Positions 51,209 to 63,983 of a stretch of DNA of 64,000 nt are shown piece after piece. Below the pieces are notes generated by a model. The model was not told the DNA's origin, did no database searches, and saw only the letters and a program-made list of their open reading frames with translations. Every line of letters starts with the position of its first letter. Positions within the stretch are counted from its first letter, which is position 1. The stretch is taken from contig JAJFZO010000094.1 in the NCBI GenBank assembly GCA_021397835.1, positions 7,292,001 through 7,356,000 on the forward strand, read 5' to 3'. The translations under genes and the position numbers were made by a program. This DNA is from Moringa oleifera. Lineage: Eukaryota > Streptophyta > Magnoliopsida > Brassicales > Moringaceae.

Positions 51209-51833
51209 ATGAAAAAGGAGCGCAAAATGGTAGTGAGTAAAAGAAGGGTTTGTGGACAGTTAAAGAAGATGAGAGCCTCATGGGCTAAGTGCAAGTGCAC
51301 GGAGAAGGACAGTGGAATCGAATCGTCAAGAAGACAGGTCATGGGTTCTCCTAAATTAGTGCTATCGTTTTTGTTTAATTTCCTCTTCAATTGCTTTGCT
51401 GTTTAGTTTTTAGGGGACAAAAGTTGAAATGGGCTTTTGGTATTTGATTCAGGGTTGAAGACATGTGGGAAGAGCACTAGGCTAACGTGGATGAATTATC
51501 TGAGCGCCAGTGTAAAGCGAGGCAATTTCACAGGGGAAGAAGAAGACTTCATTTTTCCACTCCACGCAGAAACTAGCAGAACTTCTCATGCTGGCCAAGC
51601 TAATTCCAGGGAAATGAAAAGGTCTGAGACACCCGCAATTAGTTTAGCTGGTGATAACTCCAGTAGGATCAATGAAATTACATTGGATGAGGGCACTAAG
51701 AAAGCCCATGAAGTTTCTGACATGCAAAAGCCTGTGATCAATGAGAAATCTTACAATCTATTTCTGGATTCTTGAGGATGAGTTTGAGTTGAGTACCCTC
51801 ACCATGATGAACTTTATGGATGAATATTGTTTT
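51209..51833 (+). pseudogene. R2R3-MYB pseudogene, WEREWOLF/GLABRA1 type
   Basis: Remnant of an R2R3-MYB of the WER/GL1/MYB23 clade, regulators of root-hair and trichome fate. Exon 1 runs to 51337 and, in the MYB frame, keeps most of R2: KKGLWTVKEDESL, then HGEGQWNRIVKKT. In-frame TAA stops stand at 51238-51240 (where EYKKG has Tyr) and 51286-51288 (where DYV has Tyr). The ATG at 51209 is in a different frame. Exon 2 starts at 51454 after TTTGATTCAG and gives [18 protein letters not shown], then [13 protein letters not shown], the R2/R3 junction. The rest of R3, with its DNA-contact helix, is absent after FPLHA. The open frame ends at 51773-51775. One frame over, the sequence reads EDEFELSTLTMMNFMDEYCF, the clade's C-terminal acidic motif, and runs past the expected stop. 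Conserved Cys and Arg of CGKSCRLRW are Thr. No functional MYB can be made. Confidence 0.9.
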
Positions 51834-52951
51834 AATCTTGCCGGACATTCTCTTGCTTGTCGAAAATCTATTTATTTGCTGGTAGTGGTAAAAACTAGCT
51901 AATCTTCTGAGTCCTATTGGGAATTATCACACACAAAGTTTCAAGTTCTGCTTTCTCTCTGTTTCTTCACACACACACACACACACACACACAACACACT
52001 CTTTGTGGAGATTGAACTCCTCGAGGTCTTAAATGATCACAAAAGAGTTACCGAAACTGATTAGATGATATAAATTGGTGATGGGTGAGATCTATGAAGT
52101 TCAATTTCACTGGTTTGTGTCCTCTGGATCCTTGAACAGAACATATGAAGACTCCATGAATGTCAGTATTAACGAACTCCATTGTCAACTTAAATAGATG
52201 AACATGGAAGTACTGCAACTCCATGAATTTAAGTGTTTTGCTTCTGACTCTATAAGCTAATGTTTCTCAACAAATCAGAGTTGCCTGGTAAACCCAGATG
52301 AACTATATGGAAACTGATCAATTGATCTTCTCGTCTATTTCTGTTCTTTTCTTCACAAAAACATCTTAAGATAAGGATCAAATCTCTGATTTGTGGTACA
52401 AAATGAGAATTTCTAGTTAAGAACACTATCTTTGACTTGTCAAGGGAAGCATAGATCTCTGGTTCTAAATCCTTTATGTCACCTTCTCATGATTTTATAT
52501 GAAGTTTTTCGCTACATGTTTAGACAAGGGAAACACCGAAGAAGAAGCAAGAGACATGTTAACGAACTGAGACAAAGCAGTTGTATTGATTGATTCACTT
52601 GCAGGGCACCCACATTATTGGTATAACCAAGTGAAGAGAGACACTCATCTTTGTCTTGAAAGCGAGTCCCTAGAGCTTCCAATGTAGTATGGTGGCCACA
52701 TCTTTTACCTAATAAACCAAAAAAACCAGAAGAAAAATGCAGTAGTGAATATAGTCTTATTTACGCATTATATCATACTTTACTTCACAAAAAAAATAGA
52801 AATGAAATTCAACAAAAGGAGCCGCAGTTGATCTCCATGATTCGTTTATTGTTGAATTATATAGCTCATCAAAAGCAGATACAGAGAGTACACTTCAGGG
52901 ATATAAAAACCAGTTAGGGAACAAAGATGGGTGTCACTGATGGTTGGGTGT
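51834..52951. other. Intergenic, MYB pseudogene to carbonic anhydrase 3' end
   Basis: Includes a (CA)n tract at about 51968-51992 and the 3' region of the carbonic anhydrase. No gene seen. Confidence 0.5.
51968..51992. repeat. (CA)n microsatellite
   Basis: About 12 CA units. Confidence 0.9.
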
Positions 52952-55531
52952 TCATACAGAGGTTGGGGGAGACAGGCCGAACTCCAGCCCCCACAGCTCA
53001 AAACTTCCTTTCACGAAGTCATAGTAACCACCCTTCAACGACAAGGTCTTCTTTACCAACCCGTCTCTCACAAATGGATAGGTCAACAGGTTTCCAAGTG
53101 ATACATTCACTGCCTCCTGCAATACGAAGCACAAAAAAGGGTAATGGAACACTGGATTTTAATTAGTAGTTCAGAAGCAGAAAGAAATGGTAATGAAACA
53201 GTGAATTAACAGTTCGGTAGTTGCTGCTTTGAATTATAATGTCATCACAATGGAGGTAAGAGAAGGAAAGGTTACTTTTTCACAGTGTCCACATTGGTCT
53301 GGGAATTCCTCTCCGCCATGTTCAGCAAGGACCTTGGACTTGGCAGGCAGGCCGATTTTCACCCAATCTTCAATGAAATCACTGTATATTTCAATCAAAT
53401 TGAGTCAAGTTTGTTAACTGTTTCATTTGTCATGTTCCATTTGGGCAGAGGAAGGACAGAGAGAAACATGAAAGATTGTGTATCAATGAAGGTTCTTACG
53501 TAGAGGAGGATCCATCGTAAGGGAAAGACATGAGCCCCTTGATCCCACCGCAGGCGCTGTGGCCTATCACCACAATCGTTTCCACCTGTAAGGAAACAGT
53601 TTCTTGAAACGTTTCGGTGATTAATTTATCTAAGAACGCCATTAATAAGCCAACGAAACTTCACGTGACTATTGATGAGATCCACACAAGGCAAAGAGGA
53701 AGATAACTTGGGATATAAAGTAAGGCTTCACCTTGAGATGCAGGACTGCGTATTCAACGGCGGATCCGACTCCGGTGTGTCTAACCTGTTGAAGCAGAGG
53801 CATGAATAATCCAAACACGAAAGGTATACCAATGGGAGAAACTCGATATTAGATTTGAAGATACAAGGCAAATGTGTGTTGAATCGGGAACCTTATCGTA
53901 GGCCGGAACCATGTTAGCGACGTTACGGACGACGAAAGCTTCTCCTGGCTGGAAATTCAGCACATGAGACGGGCAGACCCGAGAGTCGGAACAAGCAAAA
54001 ACCATGAACTGCGACGTTTCATGCACAAAATTATCAGTGCCTTCAGTTGCTGCAATTATATGGTTTTCTCATCTAATAAAATTATTGGTAAGCTTTGTTA
54101 CCTTGGGGCTCTGGCCTTTGGCAAGCTCACTGTACAAAGCAGGATTCGTGCTGCAAGAGACAGTGAAGGTATGCATTAAGAAATGCAGTAGGCACCATTA
54201 ACCGGCCAATGGAACAGTGAAAACTGTGAAGGTGCAAGTAATACGGGATGGAATCACTAACTCGTATTTCTCCCTTTTGAAGTAGATGAATCCTTCTTTC
54301 ATCCTCTCGATTGGATCGAAAGGCTTGCCGTCCGCAGAGGCAGTCTGCAACTCGGCGGTTATCTGCTCTACTTTGGCAGCCGCTACGGTTTTCAGGTCAC
54401 CCTTTTCACTGCAACAGGCAAAGAAAGTTCATCGGAAAATCAGCTGTTTGAGATAAGGTCTCAAATATATTAATGGTTTGTAATTAGAGGATTAAGTATT
54501 TGAGCTTTACTTGAGAAGCTTCTTGAGAGCTTCAATGGCCTCCTCATATGATTCGTTCCCCATGTCTTCTCTCTGCAAATTCACCCACCAAATACATATT
54601 AAAAGAAGTAAAAAAAGAAAAACACAATCAGTCTTTGTCATATAGTAACAAAGAATACAATGTTATTAGTGATAATATTATCATAATTCTCCATGGCTAG
54701 CAAGAATATATTTCAGATGATTTTCTACTTCTTTTGCTTACCTACTTCTTTTGAAACAAAAACAAGAAATGAAGACAGGGGAACAAAGAGGGGAAGATGG
54801 AGAAAGGTTATGATGAAGAAGAACGGTAGTCCTCTACGTCCCCAAGGCTTAGAATCTGGTGAAGCATATTGTCCCGTTGTGTTAGATATTTATAGCTACA
54901 ATTGGTAGCATATCATCCTCTTCTAGTATATACTAAATTTTTAAAAATGACAATAAAAATAGAGAGAGATAGTTTGGTTGGTGCATATAAGAATCATACA
55001 CGCGTCGCAATTCAACATTGGTAAGATTTTCCTCAAAATTAACCACTACTTTTGTGACAAATTGCCATATATAAGAGAAGTAAGGACAGATGATTGGTAG
55101 CAAATGGGCGGTCGCCACGTAGACCTACAAATGGCAAGCTTATGTGGGCTGCTCCTTACATTTGGAACAGAATTAGTTGGGATGTGCCAACAAAATGACG
55201 AGTGGTTGGAAAAACATTTGACTCTAAAACTAGTTAAACGTTTAAATTTGATTTGATAATTCACTATTTTCGCACACTGTACATGGTGGGTACACATGTA
55301 TGAATGTGTGAGAGTGTAAGAGAAAGAGAGAGAGAGTACCCAAGAAGGGGTGATGATGGGAGCCGGGGCGGCGAAAACGGGCTGGTTCCGGATGAGGGTG
55401 GGAGGAGTAGGGGAAGAAGAGGAGTTAAGCCTGGCGAAAACGGAGGGACGCAACAATGTAGCTCTCTGAAGGGAAGGTTGAGAAGCTGAGAGAGAGGTGA
55501 GGCACCAGCCGTTGATGGAAGCAGTAGACAT
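52952..55531 (-). CDS. CA: Beta carbonic anhydrase, chloroplastic
   Basis: Zinc enzyme interconverting CO2 and bicarbonate in the chloroplast stroma, also implicated in stomatal CO2 response and salicylate binding in relatives. Nine exons (55531-55340, 54572-54511, 54408-54262, 54150-54102, 54008-53892, 53785-53732, 53585-53500, 53381-53276, 53116-52952) give 325 residues, the usual length. The first 64 residues are a Ser/Thr/Pro-rich transit region. The active site has Cys156, Asp158 and Arg160 in [13 protein letters not shown], and His216 and Cys219 in [13 protein letters not shown]. Exons 2 and 3 encode the usual helical linker ([30 protein letters not shown]). The C-terminus [12 protein letters not shown] is that of the plant chloroplast form. 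A possible TATAAA lies very close to the ATG (55565-55560). Its neighbours match both CA1 (LSF1 beside it) and CA2 (a WER-type MYB beside it) of Arabidopsis. Confidence 0.97.
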
Positions 55532-55559
55532 TGTGCAGGTGAACTTAGAGGTTGCTTGC

Positions 55560-55565
55560 TTTATA
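55560..55565 (-). promoter_or_regulatory. Possible TATA box of the carbonic anhydrase gene
   Basis: TATAAA on the minus strand, only about 30 bases before the ATG. It implies a very short leader or use of another promoter. Confidence 0.3.
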
Positions 55566-55810
55566 GCCTATACTGTTATTTATCAATATGTATTGGTTAC
55601 TATCTGGTGATTCACGTAGGATAACGAAAGCGAAAGCTTGGTGAATATTAGCTTCTACATGGCCTTCACAGATGAGGGTTGGATGTTTGAGAAGGAAGAA
55701 AATAGATATATCAGAAATTAAAAAAAAAAGGATGAATTTAATTGTTTACCTGAATTATTGGATGATCCGCGTTAATAGCCGGTTTCTCTATTAATTAAGC
55801 GTCCATGTAC

Positions 55811-55930
55811 AGTGACATGCATGCAATGACGACTCGCCATGTGGATGAACTGACTTTGCTACATTATCCTTCTAGTGACATGCATGCAATGACGACTACT
55901 GACTTTGCTACATTATCCTTCTAGTGACAT
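55811..55930. repeat. Imperfect tandem duplication containing RY motifs
   Basis: Unit 1 is 55811-55873. Unit 2 is 55874-55922 and lacks a 14-base internal segment. An eight-base start of a third unit follows. Each full unit carries a CATGCATG palindrome (55816-55823 and 55879-55886), the RY core bound by B3 factors. The repeat lies about 280 bases upstream of the carbonic anhydrase start. Confidence 0.88.
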
Positions 55931-58855
55931 AAAACTATGCCCCATTGATTTCTGAATTCATTTTTCAGTATCTAAGTTTGCTGAACTGTATAAAACTTAA
56001 AATGAACTTATACTTTTTGAGAGATCGAGCAATTAATAAACAATTTGAAAGTTATTCAAAAGAAAAGAAAGGAAAAAGAAAAAAGAAAATGTTAATTTGC
56101 ATGATCTCTAGTCTGTCCCCTACTGGCATACCACGTGTCCTGATTTTATGAGAGGACTTTTAAAGGCCTTCGTGGTGTGGGGCATGGGGTAGCTAAGAGG
56201 GATATTCTGGAGGAACCTATGGTGAACAATGGAAGAGGGAGATAAGGTCCTATCACTAAAACATGGCTCTGGTAGTGGGCATTTAAAGTTGGTCTCTTTT
56301 ATCTTCTACTTCGACTATGAGAGGTTAAGGGTTGGCTATGAATCTGGGCTGCTTTGTGGTTTTCATGCAATCACAATGTAGTGCCACCATCTCGAATATC
56401 GAGGAAATTCTTGGTTATCTTCCAGTACTTGAGCATATGAGGCGTGGGATGTTTTGCCCAAAAGAGGGACAAAGCAAAAGGAAGTAAAAGGACTAGTATA
56501 TCCACAGAATGAACCAATTGACTAACATGCGAGGTCTAGTAATCATGCATCCCAATTAGGAAGAACTCCATTGGCTATACCAACCAACCAACCAAATGTG
56601 AGAATCATAGCTCCTCACCAAATGGGAGAATCGCATGCAGCTCCATAACCATAAGCTTTAACTTGAGAACTGCAGCAGTAAATAGGCATTCATAGCCTGG
56701 CAGTTGGTCCGAAAATGATGTTGAAGCTCTTAAAACGGGTTTCACAGCCATGGAACTGTAAATCAAAATGAGGAACACTTACCATCTAATGGGGGCATGC
56801 CATAGTCTAGAAATTGGTGTTGCAAAGCTCAAGGATAGACCCTTCGCAAAGTCAATCACACAATCGGTAGTCCCAAAGGACTGACCCATGAAGAAAACCA
56901 GAATTTTCTCAAGGAAGCCACTAGTGCAGTGACACCACCATTTTCCATCACCTAGATGCTTCGGTAAGGAAGATGAAACTGAAATAATATGGCTTTACTA
57001 GCTAGAGCATCACAAGTCTTGACAAGAAGGCAGAGAAAAAGCTAGTACTGTTCCAACATGAAGTTCGATTTTTATGTGACATACTATGATCAACTATGTC
57101 AACACTATTGCACCAGAGTAATATCATGTCAACATTTCTGTCATTTTGTCTACATCATAAACCCAAATGGGAGAATTTTTGACTTCTTATACAATCTTCC
57201 ACAACATGCAAATAATTGTGGGTTTCTAAAGCTTGTATATGTAATTATGTATATATGTATTTGCTTTATCAATTAAACATATTTAATGTTCATTATTTCT
57301 TGTTCTAATTCATAAATTCTAATGACTTACTAACAAAGGAAAGGCATCTATGTTTGATTTAAGCATTTTATGCCACCAAAAGCCTAAAACATCCTCCTGT
57401 TTCTTTGGGGGGAAGATGCCGCTGTAGGGTGGGGGAACCCAAGCGTAACATTGACTAGATGACAAGCAGGCCTTGGGATAATGTAGTCATCTTCAGAATA
57501 TGTGGCCATGCTACTGTCATGCTTTTAGATGCAGGGTTATACCCAAGGACAAAAGTTGTCTCATGAAGATTCCCACATGGGATCAAGTTTCTTTTGTAAA
57601 GTTCCAGTCCTACAAGACTTTGCTTGAACTCATATTTTCTTTTATTAAAAACAAAGAACATCATAGTATATGTTGAGCATCCAGGGGTGCTGTGATGTAC
57701 TTGTTATAGTTAAATAGTATGGGAGCTCCACTAGTTTTACCCCATTTACACCATATTTACGTGATATGTTAGTGAAGTTCTTACCATCTCAAATGCCCTT
57801 CTATCCCTCTCCCTCCACTTAACAATTAACATCACAATTTTCCTCTTGGCTTTAAAAACAGGAATACCCTTCCGAGCATTTATTCATAACTGAATCAGAA
57901 ACCACTTAGCGTCCATCCCCAAATACCCTTGGACCACGTATACTTGGTAGGTTGACTGAGTGCTTTAACTCATTGTTACCCTAAATCAAGAACAAACTTG
58001 GTTGTCATACATCCTATCTAAGTGTCACCGAGTTTTCAGAATCATCTAATCAAGATATTGCCCATAACTCCAAAATCAAGCAGACAAGTTCTCCTAAAGT
58101 AGAATCTGATCAATACAGGTCAATTGACAAATTTTAGGCCTTGAGATCAGCCACAGCTTCATGGTCAAAATTATTGCAGTTTTTTTATCATAGACACCTA
58201 CTAATGAACAAGAGCAACAAATTTGTTCTCTTAAATTTCCGAGGAAGGACAAGAACAAATAAGGTAAGAAAGCTTGAAATTGTGCACTGAAGACGGGCAC
58301 AAGAGTAACAGAACATAGTGCTATCACCTCACATTGAATAGATTATTCTGTTTTACCTCCAGAGCTCACATCCTTAGGGACTCTGCTTTTCACCTATTTT
58401 GGCACAAAATTATCCAAAAAGCAAAAGTGTAAGTAGCCTGGTGTTTGTTTAGTTCTTGCTAAGATTAGATAAATATTCTTTTAGAAACAGAAAGAAGGTT
58501 CTGTGATGGGCCCTCAATAACGCTAATAATGCCAACAAACCTGGTAGAGATGATAAAAATGACATCAGCTCTTAGACCGATAGAAATATATGTGACATGC
58601 CTTGGCACAGTGTAACAGGTTATCTTCAACAGGCAGGACAGACAATTACACAATGCAGCCCAGTAAGCCGATGTCACCAGTTTCTCTTCTAGATTCATCA
58701 TTACAGTGAGCAGAAGGAGATTATTTCAAGTACTTACGAGAGTAGCTTTAAAATGTAGAGCAGGCCACAAGGATTTTAACCTTGACAAAGTGTTTAGAAA
58801 CATGAAGTTGATGAAACACGTAGTTCAACAGCCACAATGCGATAGTATTGCCCGG
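55931..58855. other. Intergenic, carbonic anhydrase upstream region to LSF1 3' end
   Basis: Nearly 3 kb with scattered short open stretches only. No transposon ends, RNA genes or conserved protein segments recognised. Confidence 0.5.
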
Positions 58856-61800
58856 TTACTTGGGCCGTAGTCTGATTGGACAGACAGAAAATGCAACACA
58901 ACGAGCAGCCTTTGCCAGCATAAAGCGCTCATTTTCTGTCAGTGGTCTCTCAATCACCTTCACAACATTGGCATCCTAAAATATTGAAGTCAAACAACAA
59001 TCAGAAAGGAGATATCATGCTTAAATAAGAAACTAGTAATTAAAATCCGGTGTTAGAAGTAACTTTTTTCTTTTTCTATTTTATTGCCAACCTTTTTCTT
59101 TTTCCCTGTTCTGGTTTAGAGGTAGGATTTGCAAACACTGACCTTCTTTTGTTGCTGAACCGAAGGCCTCACACTGGCCGTATCACCAACCACAATTACA
59201 TTGTTAATATTCCCCCTTTCATCTCTTTCTGTAGGTGAAGATGTTGAATGCCGCCACTGATCATTAATAATATATTTATAATAGTACCTGCAGGCAGTAA
59301 ATTATCACATATTGAAAACTTCCATTCAACAAAATCTTCCAAAATTCAGAGGTTAGGTTTTAACTAACTGCTATATCCAGCACCATCAGAATCTCTCAAT
59401 AATCCTTGGAACAAGAATATAAAACAATACCTTTGGTTATCTACCAAAACCCATAATGCACAACAAATAGCAATACTAACAGTGTGTGTATCTAAGATGC
59501 CAAGCTATCAAATCAGGCTAGGATGACCATTCTCTGTAGTGGTGCAATAAGACCAACTGCATAGCAAGATCGGGGTTCATTATGTTGTTAGAAGGAAAAA
59601 TCAGAGAGCAGCAACCTTAATAAAGGTTCCTCAAATGCTAAGGGTCGAACCAATATGCATTGCAGCAGATTAATTTAGAAAGTTATAGTTAAGATAATGC
59701 CAAATGCATGACTTACTTTCCTTGTGGTAGTCTAACTTCAGTTTCATATCTTGGTCCACCCTTGTGTGTTGTTGTAATTGGTTCTTTCCAATTTCCAGTG
59801 AAATCTCCAACCAAGCATACATTGTCTCCCTGTAATACAAGATGTAGTGGTCTTAAAAGCACCACTGAAACCAATTCTTATTTAATAATTCAAGTTAAAA
59901 CTGACTGACATAGAACCTATGTGTTTCCAAAAAAAACTTTCACAAGTTTCATCCTAGCCCAATACTGCACCATAAACAGAAACTGGAAGCACTGCTTATT
60001 TTATTCCTTAAGGCAAATGGAGGCCAGTGAAAGTTAGGAAGTCAAGTTACAACAATCACCTCATGTCCATTCCACACAAAGGTCACTGAATGTGTCGCAG
60101 GTCCATCATGTCTGCCACTTTCCACCATAGCTACAAGATCCCAGGTTGCCCAAGCAATTGCTGGTCTGCGATAAGATTAACATTAGATGCGTTCCCTTCA
60201 GATAAATAAATGTATGAAAGATCACAATAGTTTCATGCTTGTGATGCATACCAATAAGCGCATCCATCTTGTGACTATTGTGCTACTGCAAGACAATGGT
60301 TCAAAAAAGGGCAAGCTACTGATGGCAGGTGTGTCTGTACATTTAGTGTTTAACTATTTTACTGATGATGAGAGAAAACTACTAAGACAATATATTTCTG
60401 CCACTGAATAATCTAACGAACTCATGAGAAGAATTTGAATGGAAGTTTCATGAATCATGCAATCACTAATTCTAACCACTTTCTCTTCCTCACAATGCCC
60501 ATTTCCCTGTACTCCATAGCCACCAATCAATTTCCTCAGGTCTTAAGGTTTTAAAAGAATCAAATACAAAACATGAAAAAGGTTACTGTGTGCCATATTC
60601 TTCTTGAGCCATTGGCTTAACCCAGCCACCAACATCATGTTTCATTGAGAGAATATGTATGTTTTAATTGCAACAAGTATCATGACCATACTTTGTATAA
60701 ATTTTTCAACCCAAAAGAAGAAATAGGCAATCCTAACTATATGCTCCATGGTATAGTTAACATGACAAATAGATACACAGAAGAGTAGTATACAGATTAC
60801 CTGTCAGGTTTGCATAAATGCAATCCAGTGACAAAATTATAAGCAGCATGAAGGGAAGTGTCTGTCATCCAGTGCAAATAAGCAATTACACAAGCAGCAG
60901 AGCGGTCAAACCCAGAAGTACAAGTAACTAAAACACGATGATTCTTTTTTAGCAAGCGTAATAGAAGGCCCACAGTAAATGGCAGTTTCTTCCTAATATC
61001 AAAGGAATCTGCATCCCTGCAAAAGAAATATAGGCAATTTTAATGCGGCATATCCAAGTAGTGTGCTTAAACTGATTAAAGCATTAATTTCAATATATCC
61101 AGAATTGCTCCCATATCCAAACAATGAGTTTGAACTTTATCAGCAGCATGCTATCAACATTTTTTCCAACCCATCCATAGAAAATAATCATAGAGTCAAA
61201 TGTGTGCATGTCCACACAGGCACAGTCACAGGCTGCATGGACAAAAGCCGACAACCACAAGAACTTAAAAACAGATTTCCTTCACCCAGATATGGCATAA
61301 ACGTCTTTACCTACCTTATAGGATAGTTTACCATAAGGATCTTGAACTTTTGGCATGACTCATTGATTGATTTGGAATCAATTCCCCAGTTTTCCGCTTC
61401 GGTTCCACCTTGGAAATTAATTATAGCAGTGATACCCTGGCAAAGAAAACCCAAGCTTTGATTGTGAGACATAAAAAGGAAAGTAGAAAAATCACATGCA
61501 ACGAAAGCTTGATGAAGTTGGAACCATCCATGCACACAAATAAATCCCAACTAGTAGATCCAGTCAACGTTTCCCTTCCTAGGGAAAACACATAAACATC
61601 ACAAAACCTAGAAAGATTACACATCAGTCAGGCATTCATGAATGTGTATTGAGAAGCTAGAGTTGTTCACCAATGTCACTATAACATTAGAAATAGAATA
61701 TCCCCACTGTTTCTAACTTAAAAAGTGATCGGTTCCAGCAGAATCTTACAAGAAGTGAAGAAATATTGATTTGAGACTTGCATCTTTACTTCTCTCGAGT

Positions 61801-63983
61801 TTAACCAAAAGTTCCACTAAACTCCTTCATTTCGTAGTTTGACAGTGAACAACAGAAAAGACATTAATCTGTTGCACATTATATTTTTTGCGGATAATAA
61901 TGGTATTTTACTATATTACCATTTTTTCTTTTTGGTGTTTTCCATTTTGATTCAGCGTGACTGTAAAGCCAACATATCTTTCATTCTTTTTCTCACGTAA
62001 TGGTTCAGAAAATGCCTGAAAATAGGTTCCTGGGACAAACACCACAAGAGAAAGAAGCAGAATCAATTTTACTCCCCATATTGTCATATAAGCTTATTTC
62101 AATGAAACAATGGGCAGAGACCATTGGTAGGATTTGTGAACAATAAGTTAGAGAAAAAAAAAAAGAACTCTCAAATTAAAACCATATAGTCACTTACTAC
62201 AACTGACAAGGCTTCTACATCAGCTTCTGTTTGTATACATGATCCGACATATATTTGCTCTGTTATCTGGAGAAAAGAAGAGAAGTACTTAATGGAGAGA
62301 GAGACAGAGAGGATCACTCCATAACATCCACCCTCCCCCTCCCTCCCTGCCCCTATATAAGAAAGGGAAAAAAGACTTGAACATCACACCTTACTATATC
62401 GCATTCCAAGAGAATGGTTATAATACAACTCGCCTTTAGAGCGATCCAGAGCTTTAATATATTCCTCAAGATGGAAGTTCCCATGACCCCATTCTCCATC
62501 TCCAGAATCTTCCTCAGAAAAAAAACAAACAACTGGTCCAATTGGTGCAGCAAGATTATTCTTCTGTGATTGTGAGTAAGCATTCACCTTTTGATTGTTT
62601 AAAAGCCTCCATCCCTGGGAAGTCAAGAACTTTGAGGAAAACAATACAAAACCAGAATTTCCACAGTCCTCAGAAGACATTCTTAAGTTTGATGCCACTA
62701 CATTTTTGTTCCATGTGGCAATAGGTATATGACCTCTATTATGCAAATTATCAATATCACTCGTAAGCAGTTGTTGAATTGGAAAAGGAGAGGATGGTCT
62801 TTCAAGGACAAAGGTGAAGCTTCCTGTCTTGCCAGTCAGTATCTTCCTGAAGAAACCAAAAACTGAAAAAAATAAATTAAAGGAAAATTGATGACCAGAG
62901 TATAATGCCAGCAGCTTAAATGTATGGAGATAATTTAGTAATTTGAAAAGCTAATCATATTCACAGCTACAACTGAGAATAAATTGAACATATACCACCA
63001 GAGCCACAGGAAAATTGACAGCAAGAGATAATGCCACACTCTTCAACCAGTAAAAGTTTGCAACCACATTGCTTAAAGTCTGCAATATCATGTCTCAAGT
63101 CCTTTCTAAATTCATATTTCCTAGTTATGATTATTTCATGTCAAACACCATCTGTCATAAACTAAGAAATAATTCGTGGGATAAGAACTAATTCTAGTTA
63201 TTTAACACAGATAGCTTCATTGTACCTATAAAGAAGAGGAAAAACAGAAAGAGCTGCCTAAAAAGGTTAGCTGAGTTGCCATAAATGAAGCTAAGTAGAC
63301 TAGATATTAGCGCAATCAATTATCTATCCCCATGTGAGTCAAGGTTCTCCCCTACTGTTGACCACAAAGGACAAATCTGGTGCAGTATAAACGAACTGCT
63401 TGCCAACTATTCTACTTATTAACAAATCAGTGTTAAAAAGTTAAGCGTACTTCATGAGATGAAGCTTAGCAATCAAAAATTGAGGTGAATGAGGGATTGA
63501 GGTATAAATGAACCTTGTATACTTGTCTTCCGGTAGGCCAAAAAAATAACAATAAAAACACGCCAAGGGGGAAGGTGGCCTGCTGCTCAAAAGCTTTACC
63601 ATCAGATAATCAACGGACATTGATTACCAAATATTCACTTCAGCATCACATTAACCAGACCTTACAAATTGTTGAGTGAACTAGATATTCCCGTGGCTTC
63701 AATTCTCTTAACTTATCCAGTAGATCTAAAAAATCAGCGGCACAACTCATGTTAATAGAATTTTAATCTAGATAACTTGGATGAACCCACGACAACAAAA
63801 ACAAAAAGAAAGAAGAATGAAGTATGACATCAAAAATTGTAAATATGCATTGCTAACCAAAACATAAATGCCTTACTGTGCATCTCCAAAGTCCTTGATC
63901 TCAATAAGCCTGCCACCAGATGAATCACTGACTTTCTTCAAAGTATCTCCCACCATAATTATTTTCGACCTCTCTGCATTACC
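58856..63983 (-). CDS. LSF1: LIKE SEX4 1 (LSF1), partial: 5' part lies beyond the window
   Basis: Phosphoglucan phosphatase-like starch protein of the chloroplast. In Arabidopsis it is required for normal night-time starch breakdown and acts as a scaffold binding beta-amylases. Nine exons are visible on the minus strand: 63983-63877, 62846-62390, 62266-62198, 61436-61315, 61016-60801, 60165-60060, 59829-59717, 59287-59143 and 58975-58856. They supply the last 484 residues. Domains in order: the end of the PDZ-like region (IIMVGDTLKKVSDSSGG), a linker, the dual-specificity phosphatase fold (GITAIINFQGGTEAENWGID), its P-loop VTCTSGFDRSAACV, then a CBM48 starch-binding domain (VTFVWNGHE, LVGDFTGNWKEPI, YYYKYIINDQWRHS). 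It ends AFSVCPIRLRPK. The P-loop keeps C-x5-R but has Thr where active phosphatases have His, which is normal for LSF1. Transit peptide and first exons are off the right edge. Confidence 0.95.

Noticed and set aside
51437..51775. 112-codon ORF that could be taken as a small intact gene
   Set aside because: Its start is inside the intron, and its first part is the R2/R3 junction of a MYB whose upstream and downstream parts are broken. It is a remnant.
60801..61016. Loss of the phosphatase P-loop histidine in LSF1 as a mutation
   Set aside because: As I recall, Thr at this place is normal for LSF1 proteins, so it is not specific to this gene.
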